Assembly (NCBI GenBank): GCA_035606665.1
Contig: DATNEY010000039.1
Coordinates: 6,725-70,724 of the forward strand
Reading direction: 5' to 3'
Source: DASUGC01 sp035606665
Lineage (GTDB): Bacteria; Acidobacteriota; Vicinamibacteria; Vicinamibacterales; SCN-69-37
Length of the DNA stretch: 64,000 bases
Part shown: positions 34,880 to 42,439 of the stretch, piece after piece
How positions within the stretch are numbered: position 1 is the stretch's first letter
Layout of the letters: the number at the start of each line of letters is the position of its first letter
The notes under the pieces: model-generated
The model's input: only the letters and a program-made list of their open reading frames with translations
What the model was told of the DNA's origin: nothing
Database searches by the model: none
Position numbers and translations under genes: made by a program

Positions 34880-35596
34880 CTAGTGCCGCACCGCGGCGGC
34901 GATGATCCCCTGCACTCTCGCCGCCAGCTCCCGCGCGTCGTCACGCGACATGCTCTTCGTCGCAATTGCCTCGTGCACCGTGACCGTCACGGTGGCCGGC
35001 GCCACGGCGAACCGCCCCTTGGGCATCACTACGCGGCTCCCGGAGATGCTGATCGGCACCACTGGAAGACCGTTCTCGATCGCCAGCATGAAGATGCCGG
35101 CCTTGAACTTGTGCACCAGGCCGTCCCTCGTGCGCGAGCCCTCAGGAAAGACAACGAGCGAAGCGCCCGATCGCGCCATCCGCTGCATGCGCTTGAAGAT
35201 GCTCGCACCCGGGTTCTTGCGATCGACAAGGACATGGCCGCTCCGGCTCAGGTGCCATCCGATGAACGGGACGTAGCCCAAATCGGCCTTTGCCATGATA
35301 CGGAGCTGCCGGGTCAGCGCCCCGAACACGATGGGCGTGTCGTAGAAGCTCGAGTGGTTCGCGACGAACACCGCGCTCTGGTCGGCCGGCGGCATGGGGA
35401 CGCCGGTGATTTCAAGGCGTGTCCCGCTCGTCCACAGAATCAGCCGCGCCCACCATTGCGCGCAACGATGGGCGAACCGCCCGCTGCCATCCGCGATGCC
35501 GCCAACAAGAGACAACGTACCGAGGACGATGGTGTAGATCGCGATGAGGGGAACGAGGACGAAGGCGGTCTTCGCCCAGCCGACGACCGGGCTCAC
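34880..35596 (-). CDS. plsC: 1-acyl-sn-glycerol-3-phosphate acyltransferase (PlsC family)
   Basis: A 238-residue membrane-bound acyltransferase with an N-terminal hydrophobic helix (about 10-35). Motif I is NHSSFYD (HX4D catalytic pair), motif III is FPEGSRTRDG and motif IV is VPISISGS. It converts lysophosphatidate to phosphatidate in phospholipid synthesis. The start is GTG, overlapping the upstream PIN/TRAM gene stop by four bases (GTGA). It sits between the PIN/TRAM and B3/B4 genes where Bacillus has none, a lineage-specific insertion in an otherwise conserved order. Confidence 0.9.
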   Translation of the reverse strand: MSPVVGWAKTAFVLVPLIAIYTIVLGTLSLVGGIADGSGRFAHRCAQWWARLILWTSGTRLEITGVPMPPADQSAVFVANHSSFYDTPIVFGALTRQLRIMAKADLGYVPFIGWHLSRSGHVLVDRKNPGASIFKRMQRMARSGASLVVFPEGSRTRDGLVHKFKAGIFMLAIENGLPVVPISISGSRVVMPKGRFAVAPATVTVTVHEAIATKSMSRDDARELAARVQGIIAAAVRH

Positions 35597-36654
35597 ACCT
35601 GCGCGGCCGGGCGCGGACGGCGGCCGCTGTCGTCACGATCGGAGCGCGCGGTCTCCTGCGACCCGGCGGCCTGCTCGGCGCACTTGCCGAAGATCATCCG
35701 GCCGGCCGTGGTCTGAAGAACGCTGGTGACGACGATGTCCACGTTCTTGCCGATGCGCTGGCGCGCGTTGTCCACCACCACCATCGTGCCGTCATCCAGG
35801 TACGCGACACCCTGCGTGTACTCCTTGCCTTCCTTGAGGACGAAGACGTTCATCGCCTCGCCCGGCAGCACGACGGGCTTGAGCACGTTCGCGAGCTCGT
35901 TGATGTTCAGCACTTCCACGCCGCGCAGCTGCGCGACCTTGTTGAGGTTGAAGTCGTTCGTGACGATCTTGCCGAGAAGCGTCCGCGCCAGCTCGATCAG
36001 CTTCATGTCGACTTCCTTGACCTGCGGGAAGTCCATGTCCGAGATGATCACTTCGACGCCCGCCATCTTCTGGATCCGCTGGAGGATGTCGAGGCCGCGG
36101 CGTCCGCGGTTGCGCTTGAGCGGATCGGCGGAGTCCGCGACGAACTGCAGCTCCTTCAACACGAACTGCGGCACGATGAGCGTGCCGTCGAGGAAGCCCG
36201 TCTCGACGATTTCCGCGACGCGCCCGTCGATGATGACGCTCGTGTCGAGGATCTTGTAGCGCTTCTGCGGCCGCGCGTCCTTGAAGATCGACACGAGCTT
36301 CGCCGGCTCGAGCCATTCGCCGCGCCTCGCGCCGAGCATCATGCCGAGAAACGGCAGGACGACGACAATCAGGCCGTGCAGGAACTGCACCTTGGTGTTG
36401 CTCGTGTTGGACCACGTGAGTGCGCCGACGATCGTGTTGGCGAGCCAGAGGCCGATCGCGAATCCAATCAGGCCGCCGAGCAGGCTCGTCACCGCGGCGT
36501 CGCGCAAGCGCGCTTCGGCAGCGACGATGACCAGCGCCACGCCCAGGCCGAGGAGGGCGCTCGCGTACGGATGTCCATCGATGGGCACGATGACGCTGGC
36601 CGCGTACACCACCGTCGCCGTGAACAGGACTCGCGCGAGGAGGAAACCCGTCAT
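35593..36654 (-). CDS. PIN/TRAM-domain membrane protein (YacL type)
   Basis: A 353-residue protein: four N-terminal membrane helices (about 1-110), then a PIN nuclease-like domain with the acidic residues in ILDTSVIIDGR, LKELQ and IVTNDFNLN, then a C-terminal TRAM RNA-binding domain (EGKEYTQGVAYLDDGTMVVVDNARQRIGKNVDIVVTSVLQT). It is the same architecture as Bacillus YacL. The last ~20 residues are basic and low-complexity. Function in RNA cleavage is inferred from the PIN active-site residues. It follows radA by 12 bp and is coupled to plsC. Confidence 0.92.
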   Translation of the reverse strand: MTGFLLARVLFTATVVYAASVIVPIDGHPYASALLGLGVALVIVAAEARLRDAAVTSLLGGLIGFAIGLWLANTIVGALTWSNTSNTKVQFLHGLIVVVLPFLGMMLGARRGEWLEPAKLVSIFKDARPQKRYKILDTSVIIDGRVAEIVETGFLDGTLIVPQFVLKELQFVADSADPLKRNRGRRGLDILQRIQKMAGVEVIISDMDFPQVKEVDMKLIELARTLLGKIVTNDFNLNKVAQLRGVEVLNINELANVLKPVVLPGEAMNVFVLKEGKEYTQGVAYLDDGTMVVVDNARQRIGKNVDIVVTSVLQTTAGRMIFGKCAEQAAGSQETARSDRDDSGRRPRPAAQV

Positions 36655-36666
36655 TCCATGGGAATA

Positions 36667-38034
36667 CTACAACAGGGCGTCGAGCGCTTCGCCCACCGTG
36701 CGGACGCCCACGAGCTCCAGATTCGCGGGTGACTCACTGGGCGACAGGCTGTTGTCCGGAACGATGCACTTCCGGAATCCGAGCTGCTGGGCTTCGCGCA
36801 CGCGAAGCGCTGCGTGCGAAGTCGCGCGCACCTCGCCGGCAAGACCGATTTCGCCGAACACGACAACGTCCGATGGGATGGCCCGATTGCGCAGGCTCGA
36901 CGCGACTGCCGCGACGATCGCAAGATCGGCCGCCGGTTCCTCCACCGACAAGCCGCCCGCGACGTTCACGAACACATCGTCGGTCGCCAGGTTCAGGCCC
37001 GCGCGTTTGTCCAGCACCGCGAGAAGAAGCGAGAGTCGATTCTGATCGAGCCCGCTCGCGGTGCGTCGCGGGTTGCCAAACGTGGACCCGCTCACGAGCG
37101 CCTGCACTTCGACCAGGATTGGCCGCGAGCCCTCGACCGTGCAGAGTACCGCCGAGCCGGGTACGTTCACCGGCCGCTCGGCCAGAAACAGCTTCGACGG
37201 ATTCGGCACGGCTTTGAGTCCGGCGCCCGTCATCTCGAATACGCCCAACTCGCTGATGGCCCCGAAGCGGTTCTTCACTGCACGCACGATGCGATGCGAG
37301 TGATGCTGGTGGCCCTCGAAGTACAGCACCGTGTCGACGACGTGCTCGAGGACCTTGGGGCCCGCGAGGCTGCCGTCCTTCGTGACATGGCCGACCAGGA
37401 TCGTGGGCAGGTTCTTGCCCTTCGCCGCGAACAGGAGGTCGGTGGCGGCCTGCCGCACCTGGCCGACGCTCCCCGGCGCCGATTGCAGTTTCAATGAGAA
37501 GACCGTCTGAATCGAATCGACGATCAGCAGGGCCGGTTTCACCCGCGCGACCTCCTCGAGCAACCGCTCGACGCAGGTCTCCGCGAGGAGATACAGCGGC
37601 GCGTCGGTGACGCCAAGGCGTTCGCCCCGCATTTTGATTTGATGTTCGGATTCTTCGCCGGAGCAGTACAGCACCGGCCCGACGTGTTTCGCGAAATGCG
37701 CCGCCGCCTGCAGCAGCAGCGTCGATTTGCCGATCCCGGGCTCCCCACCGAGCAGCACGAGCGATCCCGGCACGATCCCGCCACCCAGCACCCGATCGAA
37801 TTCGCTCACCCCAGAGCCGATCCGCTCACTCACCACCGTGTCGACATCGCGATACAGATGCGCGCCGCCGCCACCCAGCGCAGCGGCCGCGCCACGCGGG
37901 CCTGTCTCCATCACCACGGCCGCCAATTCTTCGACGAACGAATTCCACGCGGAGCACTCCGGACAGCGGCCCAGCCACTTGGGGGACTGGGCGCCGCATT
38001 GCTGACAGGAGAAGAGGGACTTCGGTTGTTTCAT
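36667..38034 (-). CDS. radA: DNA repair protein RadA/Sms
   Basis: A 455-residue RecA-like helicase. The N-terminal zinc finger has C10, C13, C24, C27 (CQQCGAQSPKWLGRCPEC). Walker A is GGEPGIGKST, the RadA-specific KNRFG motif is AVKNRFGAISELGVF, and the C-terminal Lon-like domain shows LATDDVFVNVAGGLSVEEPAADLAI. It drives branch migration during recombination. Its start codon lies 4 bp from the left arm of the four-helix-bundle cassette, so its promoter or translation signals must lie in or beyond the cassette. Confidence 0.96.
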   Translation of the reverse strand: MKQPKSLFSCQQCGAQSPKWLGRCPECSAWNSFVEELAAVVMETGPRGAAAALGGGGAHLYRDVDTVVSERIGSGVSEFDRVLGGGIVPGSLVLLGGEPGIGKSTLLLQAAAHFAKHVGPVLYCSGEESEHQIKMRGERLGVTDAPLYLLAETCVERLLEEVARVKPALLIVDSIQTVFSLKLQSAPGSVGQVRQAATDLLFAAKGKNLPTILVGHVTKDGSLAGPKVLEHVVDTVLYFEGHQHHSHRIVRAVKNRFGAISELGVFEMTGAGLKAVPNPSKLFLAERPVNVPGSAVLCTVEGSRPILVEVQALVSGSTFGNPRRTASGLDQNRLSLLLAVLDKRAGLNLATDDVFVNVAGGLSVEEPAADLAIVAAVASSLRNRAIPSDVVVFGEIGLAGEVRATSHAALRVREAQQLGFRKCIVPDNSLSPSESPANLELVGVRTVGEALDALL

Positions 38035-38038
38035 TGTC

Positions 38039-38087
38039 TAAGTTCGAAGTTCAAAGTTCGAAGTTCGAAACACGGAGGGTACGGAGT
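38039..38087. repeat. left 48-bp inverted repeat of the four-helix-bundle cassette
   Basis: TAAGTTCG, then three more AAGTTCG-type heptamers, AAACACG and GAGGGTACGGAGT. It matches the reverse complement of 38533-38580 at 45 of 48 positions. Confidence 0.9.
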
Positions 38088-38133
38088 GGCTCGATCGAAT
38101 GAGTCCGGCATCCCCCTTGCTTGAACCTGTCAC

Positions 38134-38502
38134 ATGAACAAACCTCTCGAATCCTTTCAGTCTCGTAGCTTCAGGTTCGCCTGCGCCATTGTCCGCGCCT
38201 ACATGAAGCTTGCCAAGTTACCTGCTCGGCCGCCCCATCTTGCGCGGCAGGTACTTCGGGCCGGCACATCGATCGGGGCAAATCTTGAAGAGCACAACGC
38301 AGCCCACTCCCGGGCTGACGCTGCGTCCAGAGTATCGATTGCGCTGAAGGAAGCGCGCGAAACGAGTTACTGGCTACGCCTCTTGCTGGCTACTGACCTC
38401 GCGCCCAAGACCTTGCTGGAGCCTCTTGTCGCCGAGGCCGGTGAGCTGATCGCCATTCTTACTGTCACGCGGCGCCGGCTGAAGGAAGAGGCCCAGGGGT
38501 AA
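38134..38502 (+). CDS. four-helix-bundle protein (23S rRNA intervening-sequence / S23 type)
   Basis: A 122-residue, all-helical, basic protein. The family signature is visible: SFRFACAIVRAYMKLAKLP, LARQVLRAGTSIGANLEEHNAA, RADAASRVSIALKEARETSYWLRLL, and a C-terminal helix with LTVTRRRLKEE. The family includes proteins encoded inside 23S rRNA intervening sequences and the Avd accessory protein of diversity-generating retroelements. No rRNA gene or reverse transcriptase is present here. The surface is Arg/Lys-rich, fitting nucleic-acid binding. No clear ribosome-binding site precedes the ATG. It runs opposite to alr and radA and is enclosed by 48-bp inverted repeats. Confidence 0.88.
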   Translation: MNKPLESFQSRSFRFACAIVRAYMKLAKLPARPPHLARQVLRAGTSIGANLEEHNAAHSRADAASRVSIALKEARETSYWLRLLLATDLAPKTLLEPLVAEAGELIAILTVTRRRLKEEAQG

Positions 38503-38532
38503 TCCAGTTCCCAAGTGCCTACAAGGCGGGTA

Positions 38533-38581
38533 ACTCCGTCCCCTCCGTGTTTCGAACTTCGAACTTCGTACTTCGAACTTA
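38533..38581. repeat. right 48-bp inverted repeat of the cassette, supplying the alr stop codon
   Basis: Reverse complement of 38040-38087 with three mismatches. On the minus strand it begins TAAGTTCG, whose TAA ends alr. Its inner 38 bp recur behind rpoC (16591-16628) with one mismatch. Confidence 0.9.
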
Positions 38582-39712
38582 GTCGTAGTGTCGATCAACC
38601 CGGCTACCAAGTCGTGACATGACCTCCCACGGTATCGATCCAATCGCCGCGGCGATCTCCCGCGCGGTGATTTCTTCGTCGCCCTGCCGGCCGATCAACA
38701 CGACGTCATCGCCTGGCGAGACGTCGGTGCCCGTGACATCGACGGTGATCATGTCCATGCAGACCGAGCCGACGATCGGCGCGCGTTTGCCGCGGACGAG
38801 CACGCTTGCCCGTCCGGCGGCGCGCGTATCGAGACCATCGGCATAACCGGCCGGCACGATCGCGATCGTTCGCGGTTCCGACGGCCGCCACTTCAGGCCA
38901 TAGCCGGACGCCTCGCCGGCCCGCACGCCCTTCACGGCCACGATACGGGATACCAGTGACAGGGCAGGTCTCAAGTCGAGATCGGATGCGGACAGCGGCG
39001 GCGGCACGACGCCATAAAGAAGGAGGCCGGGCCGGACGGCGTCGTACCAGGTGCGGGCATCGCGGAGCAGCGCCGCGGAATTGGCGGCGTGTCGTTGTGC
39101 CGCGCGGAGGCCGAGCGCGCCAAGCGCCGCGGTTGCGCGGTCGAATCGTCCGCGCTGCTCGTCCAGGAACGCGGACTCTGGATTGTCGGCCGTGGCGAAA
39201 TGTGTGTAGACGGCGTCGAACTGGAGGTGCGGACTCGCCAGCACGTCGGGCATCGTCCGCCGCAGGTTGTCGTGACGGAACCCGAGACGGTTCATGCCCG
39301 TGTCGATCTTCAGATGGCAGCCAAGGCGAATACTGCGGGCGGCTGCGGCCGTCTCGAGCGCGCGCGCCGCTCCCGGGGTCGAGACCGTTGGCGTCAGTTC
39401 GTGCGTGAAGACTCCATCCAGGTCGCTGACGCTGAGCGCGCCGAACACAAGAATCGGGACGCTGATGCCGGCGTCGCGCAGAGCCGCGCCCTCTTCGATG
39501 TCGGCGCACGCGAGCATCGTGACGCCGGCCGCCTCGAGGGCGCCGGCGACGGCTGCGGCGCCGTGGCCGTACGCGTTCGCCTTTACGACCGCGATGATGC
39601 CGGGCGGCGGAACGGACGCCAAGCCGGCCTGACGATCGAGGAGTCCGCGAATTGCGCGCAGATTCGCCTGCACGTCCGGCAGGCTCACCTTCGCAACCGT
39701 CGGCCTGACCAC
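38579..39712 (-). CDS. alr: alanine racemase
   Basis: A 377-residue fold-III PLP enzyme making D-alanine for peptidoglycan. The PLP lysine is about K44 in AVVKANAYGHGA. The barrel continues through CHLKIDTGMNRLGF, and the C-terminal beta domain has AGYADGL and GSVCMDMITVDV with the second-subunit catalytic region. Start GTG, 3 bp after the dnaB stop. The protein ends SRVDRHYD at a TAA belonging to the heptad inverted repeat, so the cassette defines its 3' end. Confidence 0.96.
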   Translation of the reverse strand: MVRPTVAKVSLPDVQANLRAIRGLLDRQAGLASVPPPGIIAVVKANAYGHGAAAVAGALEAAGVTMLACADIEEGAALRDAGISVPILVFGALSVSDLDGVFTHELTPTVSTPGAARALETAAAARSIRLGCHLKIDTGMNRLGFRHDNLRRTMPDVLASPHLQFDAVYTHFATADNPESAFLDEQRGRFDRATAALGALGLRAAQRHAANSAALLRDARTWYDAVRPGLLLYGVVPPPLSASDLDLRPALSLVSRIVAVKGVRAGEASGYGLKWRPSEPRTIAIVPAGYADGLDTRAAGRASVLVRGKRAPIVGSVCMDMITVDVTGTDVSPGDDVVLIGRQGDEEITAREIAAAIGSIPWEVMSRLGSRVDRHYD

Positions 39713-39715
39713 GTC

Positions 39716-41056
39716 TCAGCCCGGGTACGCGGACGCGAGGTTTTCGAATCGCGTGTACTGCTTCAGGAACACGAGCCTCACCGTGCCGGTGGGCCCGTTG
39801 CGCTGCTTGCCGATGATCAACTCCGCGACACCTTCAGCCTCCGGCGGCACCTGGCCGTCCACCGGATACATCTCTTCGCGGTAGATGAACATGACGACGT
39901 CGGCGTCCTGTTCGAGCGCGCCCGACTCACGAAGGTCGGACAACTGCGGACGGTGGTCGCTGCGGCCTTCCGGCGCGCGGCTCAGCTGGCTGAGCGCGAT
40001 GATTGGGATCTCAAGTTCCTTGGCGAGGATCTTGAGCGAGCGCGAAATCGACGCCAGCTCCTGCTGGCGGTTGTCGAACTTCCCGCGGCCCTGCATCAAC
40101 TGGAGGTAGTCGATGACGAGCAGGTCCAGGCCGTGCTCCATCTTGAGTCGCCTGGCCTTGGCGCGCATCTCGAGGATGCCGATGGACGGCGAGTCGTCGA
40201 TGAACACCTTGGCGTCGTGCAGGCGCGCGAAAGCCGAGACGAGCCGGCTGTAATCCTGCTCCCCGAGGAAACCTCCGCGGAACTTGTGCGCATCGACGCG
40301 GGCTTCGGAGGTCAGCATGCGCATGAACAGCTGCTCCTTCGACATTTCGAGACTGAACACACCGGCCGTCCGGCCCGCCTCGATGCCGCAGTGCAGCGCC
40401 ATGTTCAGCACCAGGCTCGTCTTGCCCATCGACGGCCGGGCCGCGACGATGACGAGGTCGGACTTCTGGAACCCGGACGTCATCTCGTCCAGATCCACGA
40501 AACCGGTGGGCACGCCGGTGACATTGCCCTTGTGTTCCTGCAGCTTCTCGAGCTGCTTCCAGCCGCCGTCGACCAGCTCCGCGAGGGACACGAAGCCCGA
40601 ACGCATGCGGTTCTCGGCGATTTGAAAGATCGATCGCTCGGCCTCGTCGAGCAGGTTGTCGGGATCCTCCTCGGCGTCGTACGCGCGGGCCAGGACATCG
40701 TTGGATGACTGGATCAGTTTCCGCAGCGTGGACTTCTGCTTGACGATCTTCGCGTAGAACTCGACGTTCGCCGACCGAGGCACGCCGTCGGTGAGCGACG
40801 CGACGTACGCGGGCCCGCCCACTTCATCGAGCTCCCCGCTTCGCGAGAGCTCGTCCTTGAGCGTGACGGGATCGATCGGCTGGCTGCGCTCGGACAGGCC
40901 GATCATCTTCTCGAAGATGCGGCGGTGCGCATCGCGGAAGAAGTCCTCGGAGCCGATGACTTCCGCGGCCTGATTGAACGAGGGATTGTCGATGAGAATC
41001 GCACCCAGTACGCACTTCTCCGCCTCCAGGTTGTGCGGAAGAGTGCGATCAGACAT
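39716..41056 (-). CDS. dnaB: replicative DNA helicase DnaB
   Basis: A 446-residue hexameric helicase. The N-terminal collar domain starts PHNLEAEKCVLGAILIDN. The RecA-like motor has Walker A in VAARPSMGKTS, Walker B in LLVIDYLQLM, and the arginine finger region SDLRESGALEQDADVVMFIYRE. No intein is present. It unwinds the replication fork. rplI lies upstream across a hairpin-forming GGTTCAG repeat, and alr follows directly. The order rpsF-rpsR-rplI-dnaB-alr is widely conserved. Confidence 0.97.
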   Translation of the reverse strand: MSDRTLPHNLEAEKCVLGAILIDNPSFNQAAEVIGSEDFFRDAHRRIFEKMIGLSERSQPIDPVTLKDELSRSGELDEVGGPAYVASLTDGVPRSANVEFYAKIVKQKSTLRKLIQSSNDVLARAYDAEEDPDNLLDEAERSIFQIAENRMRSGFVSLAELVDGGWKQLEKLQEHKGNVTGVPTGFVDLDEMTSGFQKSDLVIVAARPSMGKTSLVLNMALHCGIEAGRTAGVFSLEMSKEQLFMRMLTSEARVDAHKFRGGFLGEQDYSRLVSAFARLHDAKVFIDDSPSIGILEMRAKARRLKMEHGLDLLVIDYLQLMQGRGKFDNRQQELASISRSLKILAKELEIPIIALSQLSRAPEGRSDHRPQLSDLRESGALEQDADVVMFIYREEMYPVDGQVPPEAEGVAELIIGKQRNGPTGTVRLVFLKQYTRFENLASAYPG

Positions 41057-41072
41057 GGGGAAGTGAACCTTA

Positions 41073-41147
41073 CAGGTTCAGGGTGCAGGGTTCAAGGTTC
41101 AGGGTGCGAAAGCGCACCCTGAACCCTGAACGTGTGAACCCTGCACC
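41073..41147. repeat. GGTTCAG heptamer inverted repeat / hairpin between rplI and dnaB
   Basis: Left arm 41073-41108 and right arm 41113-41147 consist of GGTTCAG/GGTGCAG-type heptamers and their complements. The inner 13 bp (41096-41108 with 41113-41125) pair perfectly around an AAAG loop. It could act as a terminator or mRNA stabiliser between rplI and dnaB. Confidence 0.75.
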
Positions 41148-41153
41148 GCCGTG

Positions 41154-41606
41154 CTACGTGGCCGCGATGATGCGCACCTTGAGGTTGGCTGTCACCTCGC
41201 GGTGGAGCTTCACGCCGACCGAGTGCTCGCCGAGCGTCTTGAGAGGATCCGTGAGCTGGATCTTCCGGCGGTCGACGGTGACGTCGCGGGCGGCCAGCGC
41301 GTCGGCGATGTCGCCGGACGTGACCGACCCGTACAGCACGTCGTGCTCGCCGACGCGGCGGGCGATCGCGACGTCGAGGCCTTCGAGTGTGGCGGCGATC
41401 GCCTGCGCGGCCTTCAGTTCTTCGGACTCGCGGGCTTCCGCCTTCACGCGCTCACGCTCGATCGTCCGCTTGTTCTCGTCCGTGACGGCGAGCGCCAGGT
41501 TGCGCGGAAACAGAAAATTGCGCGCGTAGCCGGAGGCCACCTTGACGATCTCACCGCGCCGGCCGAGGTGCTCGACGTGGTCTTTCAGAATGACTTCGAT
41601 GGACAT
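41154..41606 (-). CDS. rplI: 50S ribosomal protein L9
   Basis: A 150-residue L9. It begins MSIEVILKDHVEHLGRRGEIVKVASGYARNFLFP, the conserved N-terminal domain, followed by the long connecting helix (KRTIERERVKAEARESEELKA) and the C-terminal domain (VTSGDIADALAARDVTVDRRKIQL). ATG at 41606 is preceded by GGGGAG. The open frame to 41816 runs into rpsR and is rejected. 17 bp after rpsR. Confidence 0.97.
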   Translation of the reverse strand: MSIEVILKDHVEHLGRRGEIVKVASGYARNFLFPRNLALAVTDENKRTIERERVKAEARESEELKAAQAIAATLEGLDVAIARRVGEHDVLYGSVTSGDIADALAARDVTVDRRKIQLTDPLKTLGEHSVGVKLHREVTANLKVRIIAAT

Positions 41607-41623
41607 TTTTTCGTCTCCCCGGC

Positions 41624-41923
41624 CTAGTCCGTGGTGTACGGCACGAGCGCGATCTGGCGGGCCCGCTTGATCGCGTTCTGCAGCGCTCGCTGGTGCGTCG
41701 CGCACACGCCGGAGATGCGCCGCGGCTGAATCTTGCCGCGCTCCGGAATGAACGGCGCCAGGAGCTTCACGTCCTTGTAGCCGATGTAGTCGATCTTCTC
41801 GACACAGAACTTGCACAGGCGGCGCCGGCGGAAGAACGTGCGGCGTCCGCCGCCCTTCTCGTCCTTCTTGTCCTTGCTGCCTCCACGGCCGCCGCGGTCT
41901 CCACGGTTGTCAAAGTCCATCAT
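41624..41923 (-). CDS. rpsR: 30S ribosomal protein S18
   Basis: A 99-residue S18 with an unusual Gly/Arg/Asp/Lys-rich N-terminal tail (MMDFDNRGDRGGRGG...), then the core RRLCKFCVEKIDYIGYKDVKLLAPFIPERGKIQPRRISGVCATHQRALQNAIKRARQIALVPY. A CKFC-type zinc pair is kept. Binds 16S rRNA with S6. The start overlaps the rpsF stop by four bases, giving the equimolar coupling expected for the S6-S18 pair. Confidence 0.97.
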   Translation of the reverse strand: MMDFDNRGDRGGRGGSKDKKDEKGGGRRTFFRRRRLCKFCVEKIDYIGYKDVKLLAPFIPERGKIQPRRISGVCATHQRALQNAIKRARQIALVPYTTD

Positions 41924-42402
41924 CGGTCGCCTCCACGGAAGCCCATTTCCGGGCCGTCAACGTCATCGTCCTCTTCATGCCGGCGGCTCCGCTCCTGCTC
42001 GGTCGGCTCCGGCGGCAACCCGCGGCGCACCCGGCGAGCGGTCATGGCCGCCTTGCGGTTCGTCTTGGCGCGCTCCGCAACCGCGAGTTCCTGGTCGACG
42101 CGCACGATCATGTGGCGGATCACGAGGTCGAAGACACGCAGACGCCGGTCGAGCTCGGCCGTCATTTCGGCCGGGCCGTTGATGACGTGCAGCACGTAGA
42201 CACCCTCACGATGGCCGGCGATCTCGTAGGCCAGCTTGCGGCGGCCCCAGTTCTCCGTCTTCTCGATGGTGGCGCTGAACCGCTGGGTGATCGCCTCGAC
42301 CTGCGTCTGCAGCTCGGCGACCGCCTCCTCGGTGGTTTCGGGGGGAAGGATATAGATCAGTTCGTACTGGCGAACGGCGCTCATGTGCCTCCTTATGGAC
42401 AT
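41920..42402 (-). CDS. rpsF: 30S ribosomal protein S6
   Basis: S6 core: RQYELIYILPPETTEEAVAELQTQVEAITQ, GRRKLAYEIAGHREGVYVLHVI, and a long charged C-terminal tail rich in Arg/Glu/Asp. Two in-frame ATGs compete. 42402 has AAGGAGG 8 bp upstream (ideal). 42384, six codons later and closer to the conserved N-terminus, has AAGGAGG only 3 bp upstream. The longer form (160 residues) is listed; the shorter gives 154. Coupled to rpsR by a four-base overlap. Confidence 0.95.
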   Translation of the reverse strand: MSIRRHMSAVRQYELIYILPPETTEEAVAELQTQVEAITQRFSATIEKTENWGRRKLAYEIAGHREGVYVLHVINGPAEMTAELDRRLRVFDLVIRHMIVRVDQELAVAERAKTNRKAAMTARRVRRGLPPEPTEQERSRRHEEDDDVDGPEMGFRGGDR

Positions 42403-42439
42403 CAGGCCACCCTCCTTATTGAGAGTGGCAAGGAGCTTG

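Larger units (their letters stand above)
38039..38581. mobile_element. 543-bp inverted-repeat cassette carrying a four-helix-bundle gene (candidate non-autonomous element)
   Basis: Two 48-bp inverted repeats (38040-38087 and 38533-38580; 45/48 identical) enclose 445 bp holding one gene. The cassette interrupts the alr-radA gap. The cargo gene points against all surrounding genes and is visibly less GC-rich. The right end provides the alr stop codon (TAA, 38581-38579). No transposase is present, and no clear target duplication is seen. Mobility is inference. Confidence 0.55.

Noticed and set aside
38134..38502. Four-helix-bundle gene considered as part of a 23S rRNA intervening sequence or a diversity-generating retroelement
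   Set aside because: No rRNA sequence, reverse transcriptase, template/variable repeat or target gene is present within the window.
39089..40708. A 539-codon plus-strand frame opposite alr and dnaB
   Set aside because: It spans two real genes on the other strand and has shadow-like composition.
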